The notes: generated by a model not told the origin, from the letters alone. Counted from the first letter of the stretch, positions 9,246 through 22,605 are shown. The stretch: DNA of 64,000 nt from Agarophyton chilense (GCA_030374765.1 JARGXX010000115.1:124001-188000), one strand, 5' to 3'. Program-made: numbers and translations.

Positions 9246-11455
9246 ATGGAACGACCTAAAAAGAATACGCGTGGTGCGAGCGCCCCGCCAAGCCATAAAG
9301 ATCCTAAAGGAGCCCCATCGGCTCAACCGATTCTGGAAAACCCGAGGAGCTGCTCCGGCACCCTCGGGACAAAACCGTAAAGGTACATGGTCCGCCGCCT
9401 ATGGCAACGGAACCTCAGAGGTAATTACCAATTGAGGTTGCAGCGGAGGAGCTATGGCCTCAGATCGAAGAGCGAGCGAAAGCGCTCGTCACCCTCGCAG
9501 TCGAGGATGCATTCACCGTAAAGGAGAAGTCGGATACCCGGATGGTTCCGCCCTCAATGGACGTCGATGCATTTACCCGTATTGTGGTCGACCGAGCAGC
9601 TCAAGAGCTGTCGGAAAGGATACCTGAAATTGTGAAACAGTATCTCTTTACAGATGCTAGGGAGCATGTTTACAGCGCTGTGCAGGACCTTTTGGTTTCC
9701 GAGGGATTCGCAGAATCCCGACCTACACAGGTGAACATCGCAAAGCGCATACCACAAGGGTTCCAAATGGGTCATTCCACCCATTCCAAACACTTACCTA
9801 CTGATAGTGAGTACCTACAAGGTCCAAGGCAGAGTCAAGAGGTCCCGGGGAAGATAGATCCTCAAGACATCTATCTGCCACCAATTACTGGTTTCGTTCA
9901 AAAGGATACCCATGGAGGTGGTCCCAAGGAAGATTCGTCTGCCTCGTTGGATGAGCGACGAAGAAACCGAAAAGGGAAGAAGCGGAGGCCGAAGAGGGGA
10001 AAGAATCGAGAGAATTATTCAGACCCCGACTCGTCAGACTCCAGTTCCGATACGAGTTCATCGTCGGATGATGACCGTAAAGGTAAGAAAAAGAAGAAAC
10101 CGAACAGGTCGACGAAGAAGTCGTCGAAAAAAAATCGAAAAGGTAAGAAGCGATACAAAGAGTCGTCCGACTCTGAGTCAGACACCGAAATGGACCTCGA
10201 GGTGCACCATGCGTTGAACGATATGTTCACCAAAGCGGTTGATTACAGGACCTATCGGTTGATCAACAAGTCGTCTGAATACACCCAAGAGGTTGCTCAG
10301 AAGATTACTAAGCACCACAAGAAGGTCAGCTTCCAAATGGGTGACACAAACTTCACAGGTACGGATCCTATTGCGGTGATTGAGTTTCTACAGAACTTCA
10401 AGCTTGCATGTGACCAAAATGGGTTTTCCGAGGGTGCTGCTATGTGGCCTTTTCAGTTTTACCTTAAAGGACAAGCATACTACTTGTTGCAGGGTAGGCT
10501 CCGCGGCAATACCTTAGCAGTGGATGAGGATGGCACAGAGATGTTGGAGTCATACCCAGAAGTGGTCAATTTCCTTTTGGAAACATACGCCACCGATGAG
10601 GTTATCCAAGAGGCTTACTCGGAAGTCCTCGCTTACCATCAAAGGTCTGGGTAAACCGAATCGGAGTTTTCGCTCGCGCTGTGGAATCTGGCAACCCGTT
10701 GTGGTAATGTGTTCACTACCTCTAGGTTAAAGTCGCTATTTGCCGACAATGTCGACAAAGCAATCCGTTCCTAGGTACGCAATTACCTGGCCACTAACCG
10801 AAAGGTAGACTACAATGGGATGGCTCGATATTCCCAGGGCCTTGGAGATACCCTTCGGCTGGGAAAGAGACCAGCCGTGCCTCCAACCTCGAAGGATAAA
10901 TCGAAAAGGTCGGTCTTGGAAATTGAAGACACCACAACCTCAGAGGGTAGCTCGCACATCGAAGTACCTACAGGGACCGCTATTCACTTGGTAGCAACCC
11001 AGGGGCGGTTCTCGAAACCTTCGACGGTAGGAAATGGGTCGTCAACGCGTACACCACACTCGGTACAATCGCCGCCAAGTGCGGTGAGCTCGCAGAGGAT
11101 GCCGGGAGCGAGCTCCCATAACTCGCCACCCACATCTTATGCCACTGCTCCTACCAACCAGGTTTCGAAGCCCCCCTCAATGGTAACGCGAGAAACCCAA
11201 ACTGGAGGCCTCGTTCGCTGGTTCTGTCTCGCGACAGATCATTTGGCAAACAATTGCGCTAACATACCTCCAAGGATGAGAGACCAGTTGAATCAGGCTC
11301 GCATGCAGAATCACCAACGCCTCTATGGGTCTTCAACGCAAGCACCATACAGGTTCCAACCCCGTACACCGATACAGGCCAATACCATCGAGGAAACACC
11401 AAACTTGGACTCAAACCCTCCCGTAAAGAAGGAAAACACCGAACGGTTGGGGTAA
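9246..11455 (+). pseudogene. gag: gag of element A, interrupted
   Basis: Longest piece begins at 9542 (370 codons); similar-frame sequence and a plausible start (MERPKKNTRGASAPP at 9246, other frame) lie upstream beyond a TAA near 9422. Order: an N-terminal helical segment, a Lys/Arg-rich and Ser/Asp-rich stretch, then the capsid-like FTGTDPIAVIEFLQNF block shared with C and D. In-frame stops at 10652-10654 and 10772-10774 interrupt it; the frame then runs on to 11455. The zinc knuckle is damaged: the first Cys of the CCHC (seen as VCHLCYERGH in D) is Arg here. Confidence 0.8.
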
Positions 11456-11456
11456 G

Positions 11457-14400
11457 GGCCGAACCCAAACTTCAATTGGAAGGCCAATCGATACCCAAAA
11501 CCTTGAAGGTGGAAGAGAACACCTCACAACCAGTTCCGGTTTGTCTTATGAAGTACAACAACTATAAAGTACGTGCTTCAATGTGTTTCTCCGATCGCCT
11601 TGCGGTTCCGGTCACCTGCGTGTTGGATGCGGCGGCCGGCCCAAACGTCCTGAACTCCCGCGTCATACCTGAGGCGGTACTTCGGAACTTGAGGCGACCT
11701 CCCGACAACAACACGCTCGTGAATGCAAATGAGCGCCCATTAAACCTTCGAGGTATGCTCACCACTTTGGTACAGCTCGGACACCTCAAGGTAAGACTGC
11801 AATTGTTAGTTGTAGACCGTTTACCAACAGACTGCCTACTAGGTACGAATGTCATTGACATACATGTCAAAGCAATCCTTCCTGGTTCCCGTACCGTCGC
11901 CCTACGTCACGGGGGACGAATTGCCATTTTAGGTAATACGGAAACGAAACGGGGATGGTTGGTCAAACCGAAGAAGACGATATCCATCGAAATGGTCTCC
12001 AACAAAGTGCGCTTTACCAAACAGGTTGTTATCTCGCCAATGCCCCAAATATTGGTACCAGTGTCGTGTGCGACCCCCGGGCTGGTCATACTACAAAATA
12101 ATCCGAGGTTAGCACATCGAAACCTCACCTCGATGGCCAACGGGATTGTCGACAACATCCCAAATCAACCCTTTAAGTGTGTCTCAGCACCTTCAGCAGT
12201 CCCAACGTGAAGTGGCCGAAAAATAACAATGTTGGCATCGCAGTACCGGCGCCACAACGGGTCCTCACCGTAGCTCACACTTATCTCGGCGAGGTCGCCT
12301 TTGATAAGGAAGGGGGGTGCGCAAATGCGTCCACAACCACAAAGGTATCGATAAATACCAACTGGGAATAAAAGCTAACCGATAAGGCATCGGTAGACAA
12401 AGAAGAGGAACTTAACCCTGAGAGACAATGGTAAGATACAGTCCAGATCGGTGAAGAAAACGGCGAACTGCGGGGCCGTATTCTCGACCATCTGGAAGAG
12501 TTCGGACTCATGTGGTCAGGCCATCTGGGCCAAATTAAGGCCACACAGCATCGCATCGAGCTCCTCCCTGACTTGAAGCCGATTTATCAGCAACCATACC
12601 GTACAGGTCCGAAGGCGAGAGAAGTAGAACTCAAAGAAGTGGAGCGAATGCTTCAAGAAGGTGTTTTTGAACGAGCTAACTCAGATTGGGCCAGTCCCGT
12701 GGTTCTGGTTCAGAAGAAATGGGATAACCGTATGAGGTTTTGTGTGGACTACAGGAGGCTCAATAGCGTGGCCATCAGGGATTCGTACCCGATACCTAGA
12801 ATGGATAAGTGCATCGACTCCTTGGGAGATGCGCAGATATTTACAACGTTGGATGCCAATTGTGGTTAATGGCAGGTACCTGTGGGTGAGAAAGATCGAG
12901 ACAAAACGACCTTCACGTGCCATGCAGGTTTTTTCGCTTCATGCGGATGCCATTTGGGTTGCGCAATGCTCCAGCCACCTTTCAAAGGGCGCTGGAAATC
13001 ATCTTTTCGAAGTTTAAGTAGACAACCGCCTTGGTTTACATCGATGATGTAATCATCTACTCCAGATCGGTAGAAGAGCATTTTGCTCACGTGCGCACCG
13101 TACTAACCCTCCTAGCTGAGGCGGGGGTGACGCTGAAGCTACGCAAATGCGTCTTCTTTACCAGAACGGTTGAATACCTGGGCCACATCATAGGCCCTGG
13201 CACCATGGAGGTTGCGCCGAGCAACATTAGAGCCCTGCAGGAGGTCAAGTTGCCACGATGCCAGACAGACGTACGATCCTTTATAGGTTTATGGAACGTC
13301 TATCGTCGCTTCGTGAAGGGATTCGCAAAAATATCGGCTCCCCTCAACAAGAAGCTCCAGAAAGGTGAAGCTGAACGGTTTGAGAATCTATCGAATGACG
13401 AAATGGATACCTTTGAAGAACTTAAACGAGCGCTGTTGTCGCCGCCAATCTTAGCGCGACCGAAAACAGGTCTACCGTACACGCTGGATACAGATGCATC
13501 CCATGACCAAATTGGTTATTGTCTCATGCAGGAGCAGCACAACGGAGACCAATTACCTATAGGGTACTGGAGCCGCGCTATGAATGAGGCAGAACAGAAC
13601 TACACGGTAACCGAGAAGGAATGTCTAGCAGTAGTGTAGAGCATGTTGATGCTCCGTCCATACCATTATGGTGAGCGCTTTACGTTGCGCACGGACCACG
13701 ACGCCTTAAGGTGGATCCTCAGACTCGCAGATGCGTCTGGTAGACCTGCCCGTTGGAGGTTGAGACTGTCGGAGTTTGAATACGACGTACACTACCGTCC
13801 AGGTATCAAGCACAACATAGCTGACGCTATGTCACGCTTAAACACCTCAGGGTTAGAGACAGAACCGGTGGAAGATGATATCCCTTGCATTTTGATGTCA
13901 TCAAATCAAAATGGAACCGGCGAATACCTAGAAGGATGTTGGGAGTTACCTGAAGAAGGTGCTTTGCGGAACACCGACATGGCAACGCAGATACTAACCC
14001 TAGAGGAAACGAACGTCATGCCCGTAACCCGAGAGGAATTTCTACGATAACAGGCCCAGGATGTGTACTGCAAAACCCTGGCTGACCAAATTGGTTTCAA
14101 TGGATCACCGTTCCATGTGGACCACATTGGGTACATCGTGAGAAGGCCAACCTTGGATGGTAGCCTTCAAAAGGTGGCTCCGAAGGCACTTCGCCCGAGA
14201 GTCTGGTATCTAGCGCACTACCCGCGACTATCGGGACACCCCGGTGACACCAGTATGTATTACACCTTGAGGCAACAGTTCTATTGGCCTCATGCGGCCC
14301 ATGATGTCTATACCTTTGTAGGTCAATGCGAATCCTGTGTTCGTACCCGCGGTGGTATTCGAAAGCATCGAAAGTATCTCAAGCTGTTTCCAGCAGCGGG

Positions 14401-15743
14401 TCCACTGGAGTTTGTTGCGATAGACCTTCTAGGACCACTTCCCAAAAACCAAGAATGGGTATCAGCACATTCTAATGATCACCGACAGGTTCTCGAAGCT
14501 CACGAGAGCGATACCTTTAAAGGAGACGAAGTGAACAATGCTGGCGATCGCGTTCCTCAACAATTGGGTCTACCCGTATGGTGCACCACTGTACCTACTT
14601 ACCGATAATAGTTCAAACTTGGCATCGAAGTTCTTCAAAGCAGTCTGTAACCTCTTGGGTATAAAGCACTATTTCACTACCGCCTACCACCCGCAGAGGA
14701 ACGGACAGGTCGAGCGCTTTATCCACACATTGGTATCAAGGCTACGACACTATACGGAAGAGCACCAAACTGGGTGGGATGATCTGGTGCAACCGCTCAC
14801 CTACTCCTATAACCTTCAGGTACACCGGTCAACGCATACCACTCCCTTTGATTTGGTTCTTTCGCGACACCCCCCAGGTATTATAGTGCAGGGAGATCAT
14901 ACCACCAGCACTGCAGCTGGCGCACTGACCCTTGCACAGGTCAAGCTAAGTACCCTTATGAGGTTGAGGAGGGCTCTCAAACATGCAGAGAGCCGCCTCA
15001 CTGCAGCCCAGAAGCATTACAAGGCCGACTACGACCGTAGGGTAACCAAAGTGGTCTCTGTATCTTCGGTACATTATGTCTACATAGACAAACCACCTTC
15101 AGGTAAAGGACCACAACCGGGTGATGAAGCGGACGATGAAGCTATTGATAGAGATATTAATTCGAAGCTTCTACCCAAATCAGTGGGACCTTATAAAGTA
15201 TTGAACGCATCAGACCACATCGTTACGGTTGACCAGGACGGAATACAGAATAAGATATCAATTGACCGTATTACGGTAGCACCTGAAACGGTTCAACATC
15301 GCATAGAGGCGGGCACCTCAGCCCGAGAGCCCAGAGCGGTAGCTCTGCGCACTCGACCCTCGGAGGACCCCACCCCAATTGAGGTGAGCGATGACTGTCA
15401 ACGGGATGATCCGGATTACAACCTTCTAACGGGGACGGAAATTGAAGCCCAAACGGTAACAGCGGGAGCACCCGACCTGGCTCCCACACACGACGCTCCC
15501 AACTCGGAACATAAAAACCCTCGAGGTAGCAATCCCCCGAAAATTTAGGACTAAACTTCAGAGGAATTTCCCGTTGACCGTCTGGTAGGGCACACGCGAA
15601 CCTACAATGGTCTGAAGTACACCGTATGGTGGTACGGCTGGGGGCCACAAGGAGACACCCTCAAACCCCCAGCCGCAATACCCCCACACTTCCGTATCAG
15701 ATATTGGCGCCGTCGCAAGGAGCCGATGCCTGCAGAAGGCTAA
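11457..15743 (+). pseudogene. pol: pol of element A (protease-RT-RNase H-integrase-chromodomain), interrupted
   Basis: Pol lies in the -1 frame relative to gag, as in C and D. Protease 11476-12210 has LDAAAGPN where C and D have LDTGA, so the catalytic DTG is lost. RT starts near 12510, shifts frame around 12870-13030 and has YIDDVI at 13037. RNase H follows (TDASHDQ; TDHDALRWIL) with TAG at 13637 and TAA at 14048. The integrase zinc region (H..H..CESC) is at about 14210-14340; the core shifts frame near 14460-14540, with D in LLTDNSSN and E in NGQVER. After stops at 15546 and 15552 a chromodomain remnant (EFPVDRLVGHT…VWWYGWGP) runs 15558-15743. Confidence 0.9.
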
Positions 15744-15771
15744 CCTTAGACCTTCGTGGTACTCAGGCCTA

Positions 15772-15930
15772 AGGAAGGGGGAGAAAAGAAGTCGTTTTCT
15801 GCAATAAGTGGACGCATATGCGTATCAGATTGCCTACAAGGGAGGACACGAAAGAACAACCGAATGTAACAGTAGAAGAGACAAGAAGAGACAAAAATTT
15901 ACTTGAAGAAGGAGACACTAAGGAAGTCAA
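15772..15930 (+). other. Purine-rich stretch between convergent ORFs of element A
   Basis: GGAAGGGGGAGAAAAGAAG and later GA-rich blocks lie between the end of pol and the 3' end of the antisense ORF. Element C has a much longer purine tract in the same place (49157-49325). Confidence 0.4.
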
Positions 15931-16439
15931 GTGGCAGGCGGCCGCCACAAGAACCTCAAAGGTGAAGCGCCAGAAAGTGTAGCCCCCGAATCCGGGAGTA
16001 GAAGGACCTGTCGGTTGAGGAGCAGTGAGATCGGAAGGGCCCGTGTTATTGACTACCCACGAAGGAAAACTGGCAGGAATGCTAGGAGCCATCGACATAG
16101 GAGGTAGCGAAGGATTGGTAGCCCCTCCACTGGGAGAGGAGTCAAAACCAACATAGGTTGAACGGGAGGAACCGCCGGAGCGGGTTGCTAAACCGCAGGG
16201 TTCAAGTTAGCACCTAGAAGGGGATCCGACAAAGGATCAGATGGCGCAGCAGCAGAGACGCTTGCCAGATTGACAACCTGACGGGTGGCCAGTTGGGACA
16301 TGTCCAACTGGAACTGATTCCGGAACTCACCAAGTTGATTCAGTGCCTTCATGTATTGCGCATGGCGCGGCCGCAAACCTTCACGGAGCGTTAATGCAGC
16401 CACCACGGAGGTAGGCCCAGCCCTCTGAAAGTTGGTGAC

Positions 16440-18523
16440 TCAAGCCTGGCGAATTCGAGCCAGCAATCCGACCACGGCCGGAGAATCCATCATAGGTTGA
16501 GGCGGAGGACGAGCAATACCCGCCAACAGAGGTCGAACTGGACCACCAACCCGCGAGGAGCTCGGTTGAGTAGGAGTCACACCCGTAGGGATAGGCAACT
16601 TACGACCTTGAGGTAACGGCTCGGACGGGAAGGGACAAGCATAACGACCAACTGGTGTCTCCACAGTACCGTGATAAGGTTCGGGGCTCGCGGGAGCTCC
16701 ATAAACAAGGGGCTCCCAGGGATAATATTGGGCGTGGCGAAGCACGATCTCCCAAGTTTCGGGATCGAAAGCCTCCCAACCTTGATGGGAATCCCAATGG
16801 TAATTCTCGCTCTGCTCGAGATACGAGTACAAATCCTTCACGGTATAATCGCTCCCCTGAACGATGTTCTTTTAACCAAATCGGAGAATATCCTGGACAA
16901 CCCTCGGAGGTATGAAGAAGATGCGACCTACAGGTTGAACACCATCTCAATATATGTCAGAGTCGGGATTACGACAATCCCAATCGATAGCGTAACGGGC
17001 GGCCTCCAGAGCCAGGATGGCAACCAACACGGTCCACTCCGAGAGGGCATTCGACCAAATGAGGTAATACCGTTCCAGGTTCCGGGAGATCTGACTCCCG
17101 AAGTACGCCAAAACAGGCGGAGTGGGCACGCTCAGCGACAACGGAACCTCATAGGACTCCCACCAATATTGTCGAAGCACGTACCCATCGCGTCTACCCT
17201 TTGTAGGTTGTGAGAAGTACTCGACGTTATGAAACATATGCATAAGGCGAGTGTAAGAGTTGCGAGTGTGAACGCGACTCTCCGTCGCAGTATCATCGCC
17301 CACCTACTACGAGCAGCCCAATTGCTAGTGGTGGAAGGCCGATTCAGGGAAACCAAGTCAGGTGAAACCGGAAGGTAGGTTTCCGGAATAGACGGGTACT
17401 GGCACACTCGCACCACCAATCGACGGTAATAATCCAGCTCCGGTTCGATGCTCACATACGGAAAGTCGCTCGGATACATCGGCGGGATGTTATACCTCAA
17501 AGGTGTATGACGCTGCCGACTCTGGTAACATTCCATTAGACCCTGACGAGGTTTAGACTCTTGGTCCTTTTTCTTCAAGAGCAATGGGACGGAGCGGAGG
17601 CGCTCGCAGTCCCAAAGAAACAAACCCAAGTAGGTATCCAATTGCGGTCTAGTCAGAGCTGCCGGCAATGACGAATTCCCCACCGCCACAGGCCAATCAT
17701 GCTTCAACAGGTCACTGTGAGTCACCTGGTCGAAGGCAATACCAAAAGATCCATACTGATTCGTCGTCCGGTTCGTCGCACTAAACGCGGGATTGTGAAA
17801 CGAATTGGTTTGTGTTTTCGGATGAAGTCCACCACTGTGTTGGTATGGGTCATCCGGAGTCTCAGGGGAGAACTCTGTCGCAGGGACAGGCACCCTGCGA
17901 AAACCAATGTTGAAAGGCGTTCGAGAAGCCGAGCTAGTCACCCTCTTCGTAATACCACCGCGTCCACGGCCACGCGATGGGCCGCTATTTGACATGGTTG
18001 GGAAGGCCGTAGCTCGACCTGACGAAAGAGGTGATGACTCGACCTCCACCGCAACGGTGAACACCAGCGGGTATTTATCCTTCTTAGGTGACGCCTCCTC
18101 GGTCCGTTCTGAGGAGACAACAAACGTATCCAACCTTTCCGGTAGTACCGACATCGACCTTTCAGGTGCAACAGTTGCCATCGTACGGGCGCGAGCGGTT
18201 CCAGACCTTTGAGGTATCGTGGAGCGGGACCAATCCGACCTTAAATGCATAACGTCAGGGGTATCAGTCCCCTCGGAATCGCCGACTTCTTTAACCTCAA
18301 CGGTAACCGGCACCTCACGTCTCTCGAGCGCTGGTGCTGCCTGTGGGGATGACCCACTCCTTCGAGGTATCGGTGGGGAATCCACAATGCCGCGCGAGGT
18401 GCGTCGATGTGGCACCGAATGGGTTCGCACGCGCGCGTGGAGGCGTCGCGATCTTCTCATAGACTTTAAGCTAAATCGGAATGCAAAACCTGAAAAAGGA
18501 CGCGCAATTACAAACGGGGCCAC
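16440..18523 (-). pseudogene. Antisense accessory ORF of element A, decayed
   Basis: Opposite-strand coding region between pol and the 3' LTR. Pieces: 18523-17132 (463 codons; an internal Met at 18460 is an alternative start), then another frame 17303-16947, then about 16930-16440 after a stop. The N-terminal third is Ser/Pro/Arg-rich. The core aligns with the antisense ORFs of C and D: a W-P-x-A-V block near the core start, the shared YWWESYEVP…PPVLAYFGS segment (C has WWSKVEVP…PPCIYYIGS), EWTVLVA and RIFFIPPRV. At least one frameshift (near 17300) and two stops make it non-functional. No known domain is recognised. Unlike C and D, its start lies about 650 bases from the 3' LTR. Confidence 0.75.
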
Positions 18524-19171
18524 TCAAAACCAATAAGATCTCACAACGGGAAGCTTCCACCACGGACCCAGGCCAATACCTCAATGGTTGTATCGACGCA
18601 GGCTCAGGCCCAACAGGCGCCACGAATCCATCCTTAAAAGGTAGACAAAACCTGAAAGGTCGAGAAGCCAGGAAACCTTCAAGAAAAGCCGGACAGCACG
18701 ATTACGGTCGCTATGCTGCCAATTAAGGGCAGCAATACCTGAAGGGTTGTCGAGCCGGGGGAACGACGAGACGGGACGGCGCGCGTAGGGACCTAGGAGG
18801 AAAATGAAATTTGAGCAACCGAGAAATGTGCGAGACCAACTTGGTTAAACAGTGGGCTATGCAGAAGCAGAATCGCAAGCACGCAGGGGCGCACTACCTA
18901 AAAGGTGTCCGCGAGCACGCTATTGACACTTCTTCGTCCTCATGACAGTCCCTACCTGAATGGTTGTCGCTCAATTCGTGCGCCGCCGTCGTCGCTCGCA
19001 CGCTCCAACCGACGCTGGCACCGAGTTCTGAACCTCAAGAGATCGCGCGTTGCGCACCGTGAGCAACCGCCGGCGGATACCACTCCGATGCCCGCCCCGC
19101 TGTCGCTCGCTATAACTTTATGGTTTGATGGAAGAAGAAACCAGGCCTGTCTCACGGGTAGGAACGGGGTC
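18524..19171. other. Gene-free stretch of element A before its 3' LTR
   Basis: No coding sequence supported. It contains recurring short CCTGAAAGGT/CCTGAATGGT-like motifs (for example near 18650, 18736 and 18955) and ends in a G-rich tract (GGGTAGGAACGGGGTC, 19156-19171) that fits the polypurine tract for plus-strand priming. Confidence 0.5.
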
Positions 19172-19774
19172 TGTCGTATAGTGGCAGAAGGTTTGACCTT
19201 TGAGGTTGTCGATATACTACACTGACCTTGTAGGTGATGGATGCGAGGGATCATTGGCCACGCAGCTCCGGGCGAGCTACCATCTAGGTGTTTTCAGCCA
19301 CGTGTAGTGTTGACATGTACCTTCTGGTCGTGTGATTGTTAGTAATTGTAATTATATTTATTTTAGTACAGTAGTGGAGTGGCCACCTGGCACTGTAACC
19401 ACTGCTGGCCAGGTCTCTGACACTAGGTCAGAGACCGTGCCTTGCTGGCACCTCCCGGGTGATCTGGAAAGTGCAGTCCATTGCATATAGAGAACTGCAC
19501 CTCCTCCACACTATTCTGAGCAAGACAGGCACTACTTGGGTCACGACTATACCTTTTGGTTCATTGTTTCTCAACTACCACACAGGCTTTCCCGCGCGTC
19601 GACGCCTACCATCGTTCACCTACACGGTATAGGCTAGTTGCCCCGCCGTTTGCCCCTGCGGGATTTCACGGTGCCCTATTACCATCGAGTTTTATCACGT
19701 CTACCTTCTATGGTTGAGCGTCACCACGCTCCCGAGACAAGACAGTAGCTCACACCAGAGGTGATTGTACGACA
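19172..19774 (+). repeat. 3' LTR of element A
   Basis: 603 bp, TGTCG…CGACA with inverted-repeat ends. Same length as the 5' LTR with about 35 substitutions by eye. The hairpin at 19412-19436 is unchanged. Confidence 0.9.
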
Positions 19775-20114
19775 GTTTCAAACCTTACTGAGTTCAGTGA
19801 AACTCAAAAACTCGTACAGGAGCTCGAATAATTCTAAAACTTTTTACGGTCGAAAAACGCATTTGTATCCTCTCTAACAGCAGACAGAATAAGTTGACAG
19901 ATGCTAGAAGGATAGTTTCGTCAGACCATAATGCATCTAGCAAGTTTAAAAAAGTAGATTGAATTAGTATGGACCTTAAAATATTTTGAAATTTTGTTTA
20001 ATACTTTTTAAAAAATGCCTCTGAAAATTTCTACAAACACATTTTGACTCATATAAATTGTAATTGTTGACGTACATTTGTTCGAATTAAGATGCATGTC
20101 ATGAAGGTAATCTA

Positions 20115-21660
20115 TGAAAAAATGACAACCGTTTCCACTGCGGTATAGATAAACATACTTATCAATATAGGTCTTGCATTCTGAACAAACAAATTATGAT
20201 GTGAAAGTTGTTTTTCAGACTTTGCATTGTCCTTGATATTTTTCAGATCTTAAAACACCATCGAAGTTCCTTCGTTTTCGATTTTTTCCATTAAATAAAA
20301 TTTAGTATCTGCGATATATGGGTTTTATAATTCATTTTCATTCTTAATTTTTCTTTTCATAGTTCCAATAGCATCCCAATTGTTATCTATTAGTCCATCT
20401 GCGAGAATAGAATAAACATTATGCAATGTAAGATTCATTTTGCTTCCGTATGCACCCTTGTAGAGATTTTATGTATCATCTACACACAATGCCAACAAAG
20501 AAGCATTCATTCTGAAAGACCATTCTTACAATTCGAACTTCTTTTACATATTTAGATCATCTTCACGTGACCTTTTATGGCTATCAATTCTTGAACAACA
20601 AGAATAGTACTCCTCGCAAACCGTTGGAATAGCAATAGAAAGCGGAATTTTTTTTGTTATTCCATTAGTTTTCCTTCATCTTTCACGAGAAATGGAAGTT
20701 CCTGGTTGGGTAATGCTACAAATTCTGATGAAATATTTCCTCTCATGGTCCACCCAAGACAAAAAATCATCTTTCAAACCAATTTTGGCAGTTTCGCGAC
20801 CATTGACATGTGCTGGCCTCGTGTTGTCATTTCAAGTTTGGGAAGATGTTCCATCGGAAACATTCTGGTCGCTGTTTTTACAACCCGGATAAATCTCATT
20901 CTTCTTCTAAAAGTGCTTTGCCGGTTTCAGCAGATGCAAAATAAGAATCGGCACAAACAATTTCATCAATTGCAAACCCTCTTTCAATCAATTTTATTAA
21001 AACAGCTGTTCCATGCGCATTTTCCAATTCAAAAGGTTAATCTGGTTTTGTACCTCCCATTGTGACTTCTACTTTCAGAATAATTCTTCTCCTTCCACAA
21101 CACACGGTCTTTAATTCACAACCATTTTCAGGTTTCCTATAAAAATAATGTATTGTGGAAGTCTAATTTCAATTCAGTTTCTTCCGAAATTATAACAACG
21201 TGATATTCTTTCTTTCATGTATAAAGTGTATGACGGAGCTACAAAAGCTTTTCGATGTTCATTTATAGATTTCATTTAGTCCGAAACGGAGGAACATCTT
21301 GTTTTTTCTGAATCTCTACCGTTTTTACAGCCACAGAAAACGATAAATTGCAGTAAATGTTCAAACCGAACTGCTTTAGATGATCTTTTCGAGCTGCAGA
21401 GAGTCTATATATTTTAAAAACATGTCTTCAGGCCAAAGTGATTTTGTAGATAAAAACTCAAAGCGGGTCACCAACACCATCAAAATTAGAGAATACAAAA
21501 TTTTATCCCTTGTAGCCTTGAAGTCTGCTTTAAGGATTTTCCTCCAAGCCGAGAGTGTAGATCGATCTATTTTTTCAAATGCGCTACAGAAAACATCCAC
21601 ATGACGAAAGCAGATGAATTGATTCCCGAAGTCGCATGAATCGAGAAAATATTCCACAGA
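20115..21660 (-). pseudogene. PiggyBac-like (DDE_Tnp_1_7) transposase relic
   Basis: Reading the minus strand in shifting frames gives successive PiggyBac-family landmarks: ISRCYNFGRN…LPQYI (catalytic-region block), CADSYFASAETGKALLEEE followed by a VVKTATRMFPM block, LSWVDHERKYFI, SRIDSHKRSREDDL, and a C-terminal zinc-binding remnant QGQCKV…VCSECKTY. An open N-terminal piece (93 codons, 21657-21376) precedes these. Stops and frameshifts interrupt nearly every block, so it is long dead. It sits in an AT-rich transposon body whose palindromic ends recur nearby. Family assignment is from memory of conserved motifs. Confidence 0.75.
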
Positions 21661-22415
21661 CCCCGTATGTTTTCATTGACTCATTTGTACTGGATTATTT
21701 AGAGACAATAAAACATTCACTATTGTCAAATTGGTCAACTGAACTTCAAAAAAGCAGTGTGTTGTGTTATTTTTTTCATAGTAGTTTGCATCAACAGATT
21801 AATGGTGTGACTTTCTTTTTTATCCGTGAAAGTATGCTGCTTTGTATAACTCAAAAATTTGTCTGTACTCGCACCACCAACTATCTCCTAATTTGCATTA
21901 AATGGATTTTTGAGCGTTTTTCTGAACTTTGAAATAGTTTTCAGGTTCAATATTACAAATTTTGAGAGTGCACACATTTAATCGACCAGTAAGCTCGACT
22001 GTTATGACGAAAAAAGTGTGTCAGCGATTATTTGTGACAACCACATCAAATTTTGTAAAATTTCTGCAAACGAGTTTCTTTATTTATTGCGTGCGAAAGA
22101 AGCGTTTAAAATCGCTTTTGGATGTGACGAGACGCGCGCAGGTATTTACTCTGTTTTCCACTACACGACTTGGTTCCATAGATGATTACATATTTGATAA
22201 CTTATGAAAGAATGAAGTAAAGATGATGTTGTTTACAGGTTTTGGACGATCATTCGTGATCTTTTAGGTTGACGCCAGAGAAGAAAAGATTATTTAAAAC
22301 CTCTATGCACAAACGTTTAAGGAAATGGTTAATGTTTACAAAATTATCGATGTTGTAATTTTGGTTTCAAATGAGGCTAAGTGGTTTCATATGAGGCCAG
22401 TGGTCGCATAGAAAC

Positions 22416-22605
22416 TGTGAGGGCTAGAAATGTCGGGAAGGCGATGCTACCTCATTTTCTTTAGGGCGGACCCCGAATGGGTCATTATTAGTGCACTGTG
22501 CGCAGCGCCAAGACCCGCGCACCTCGGAATCGAACCGGGTGACGCAGCGGTCGGCAGTGGCGACGACGGAGTACCCCTAAACACGTGGCATATGTGGCCA
22601 CGACA
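22416..22605 (-). repeat. 3' LTR of element E
   Basis: 190 bp, TGTGAGGG…CACGACA in plus-strand reading, near-identical to 28767-28960 apart from a missing 4-base ACGC and a few substitutions. On the minus strand it contains GGTTCGATTCC, a perfect Pol III B-box consensus, within a tRNA T-arm-like hairpin. Confidence 0.9.

Larger units (their letters stand above)
8496..19774 (+). mobile_element. Element A: chromodomain Ty3/gypsy LTR retrotransposon with antisense ORF
   Basis: Full-length structure: two 603-bp LTRs (8496-9098 and 19172-19774), primer binding site, gag, pol with C-terminal chromodomain, an opposite-strand ORF, and a G-rich tract just before the 3' LTR (19156-19171). About 35 differences separate the LTRs by eye, and gag, pol and the antisense ORF all carry stops or frameshifts, so the copy is dead. 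Flanks (agttc left, gtttc right) match only partly as a target duplication. It is inserted in the PiggyBac-bearing AT-rich unit. Confidence 0.9.
8234..22411. mobile_element. AT-rich unit 2: PiggyBac-like transposon relic, split by element A
   Basis: After removal of element A (8496-19774) the unit is about 2.9 kb. The left end (8234-8495) starts AAACTAGTGTCTACACGCCTGCAG and has a TGGTCTCATATGAGGCCA palindrome at 8290-8307. The right end (near 22387-22411) reads TCATATGAGGCCAGTGGTCGCATAG. The body is AT-rich and encodes a minus-strand transposase relic at 20115-21660. Unit ends match units 1 and 3. A TTAA target duplication typical of PiggyBac was not found, so the exact transposon termini are uncertain. 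Confidence 0.55.
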
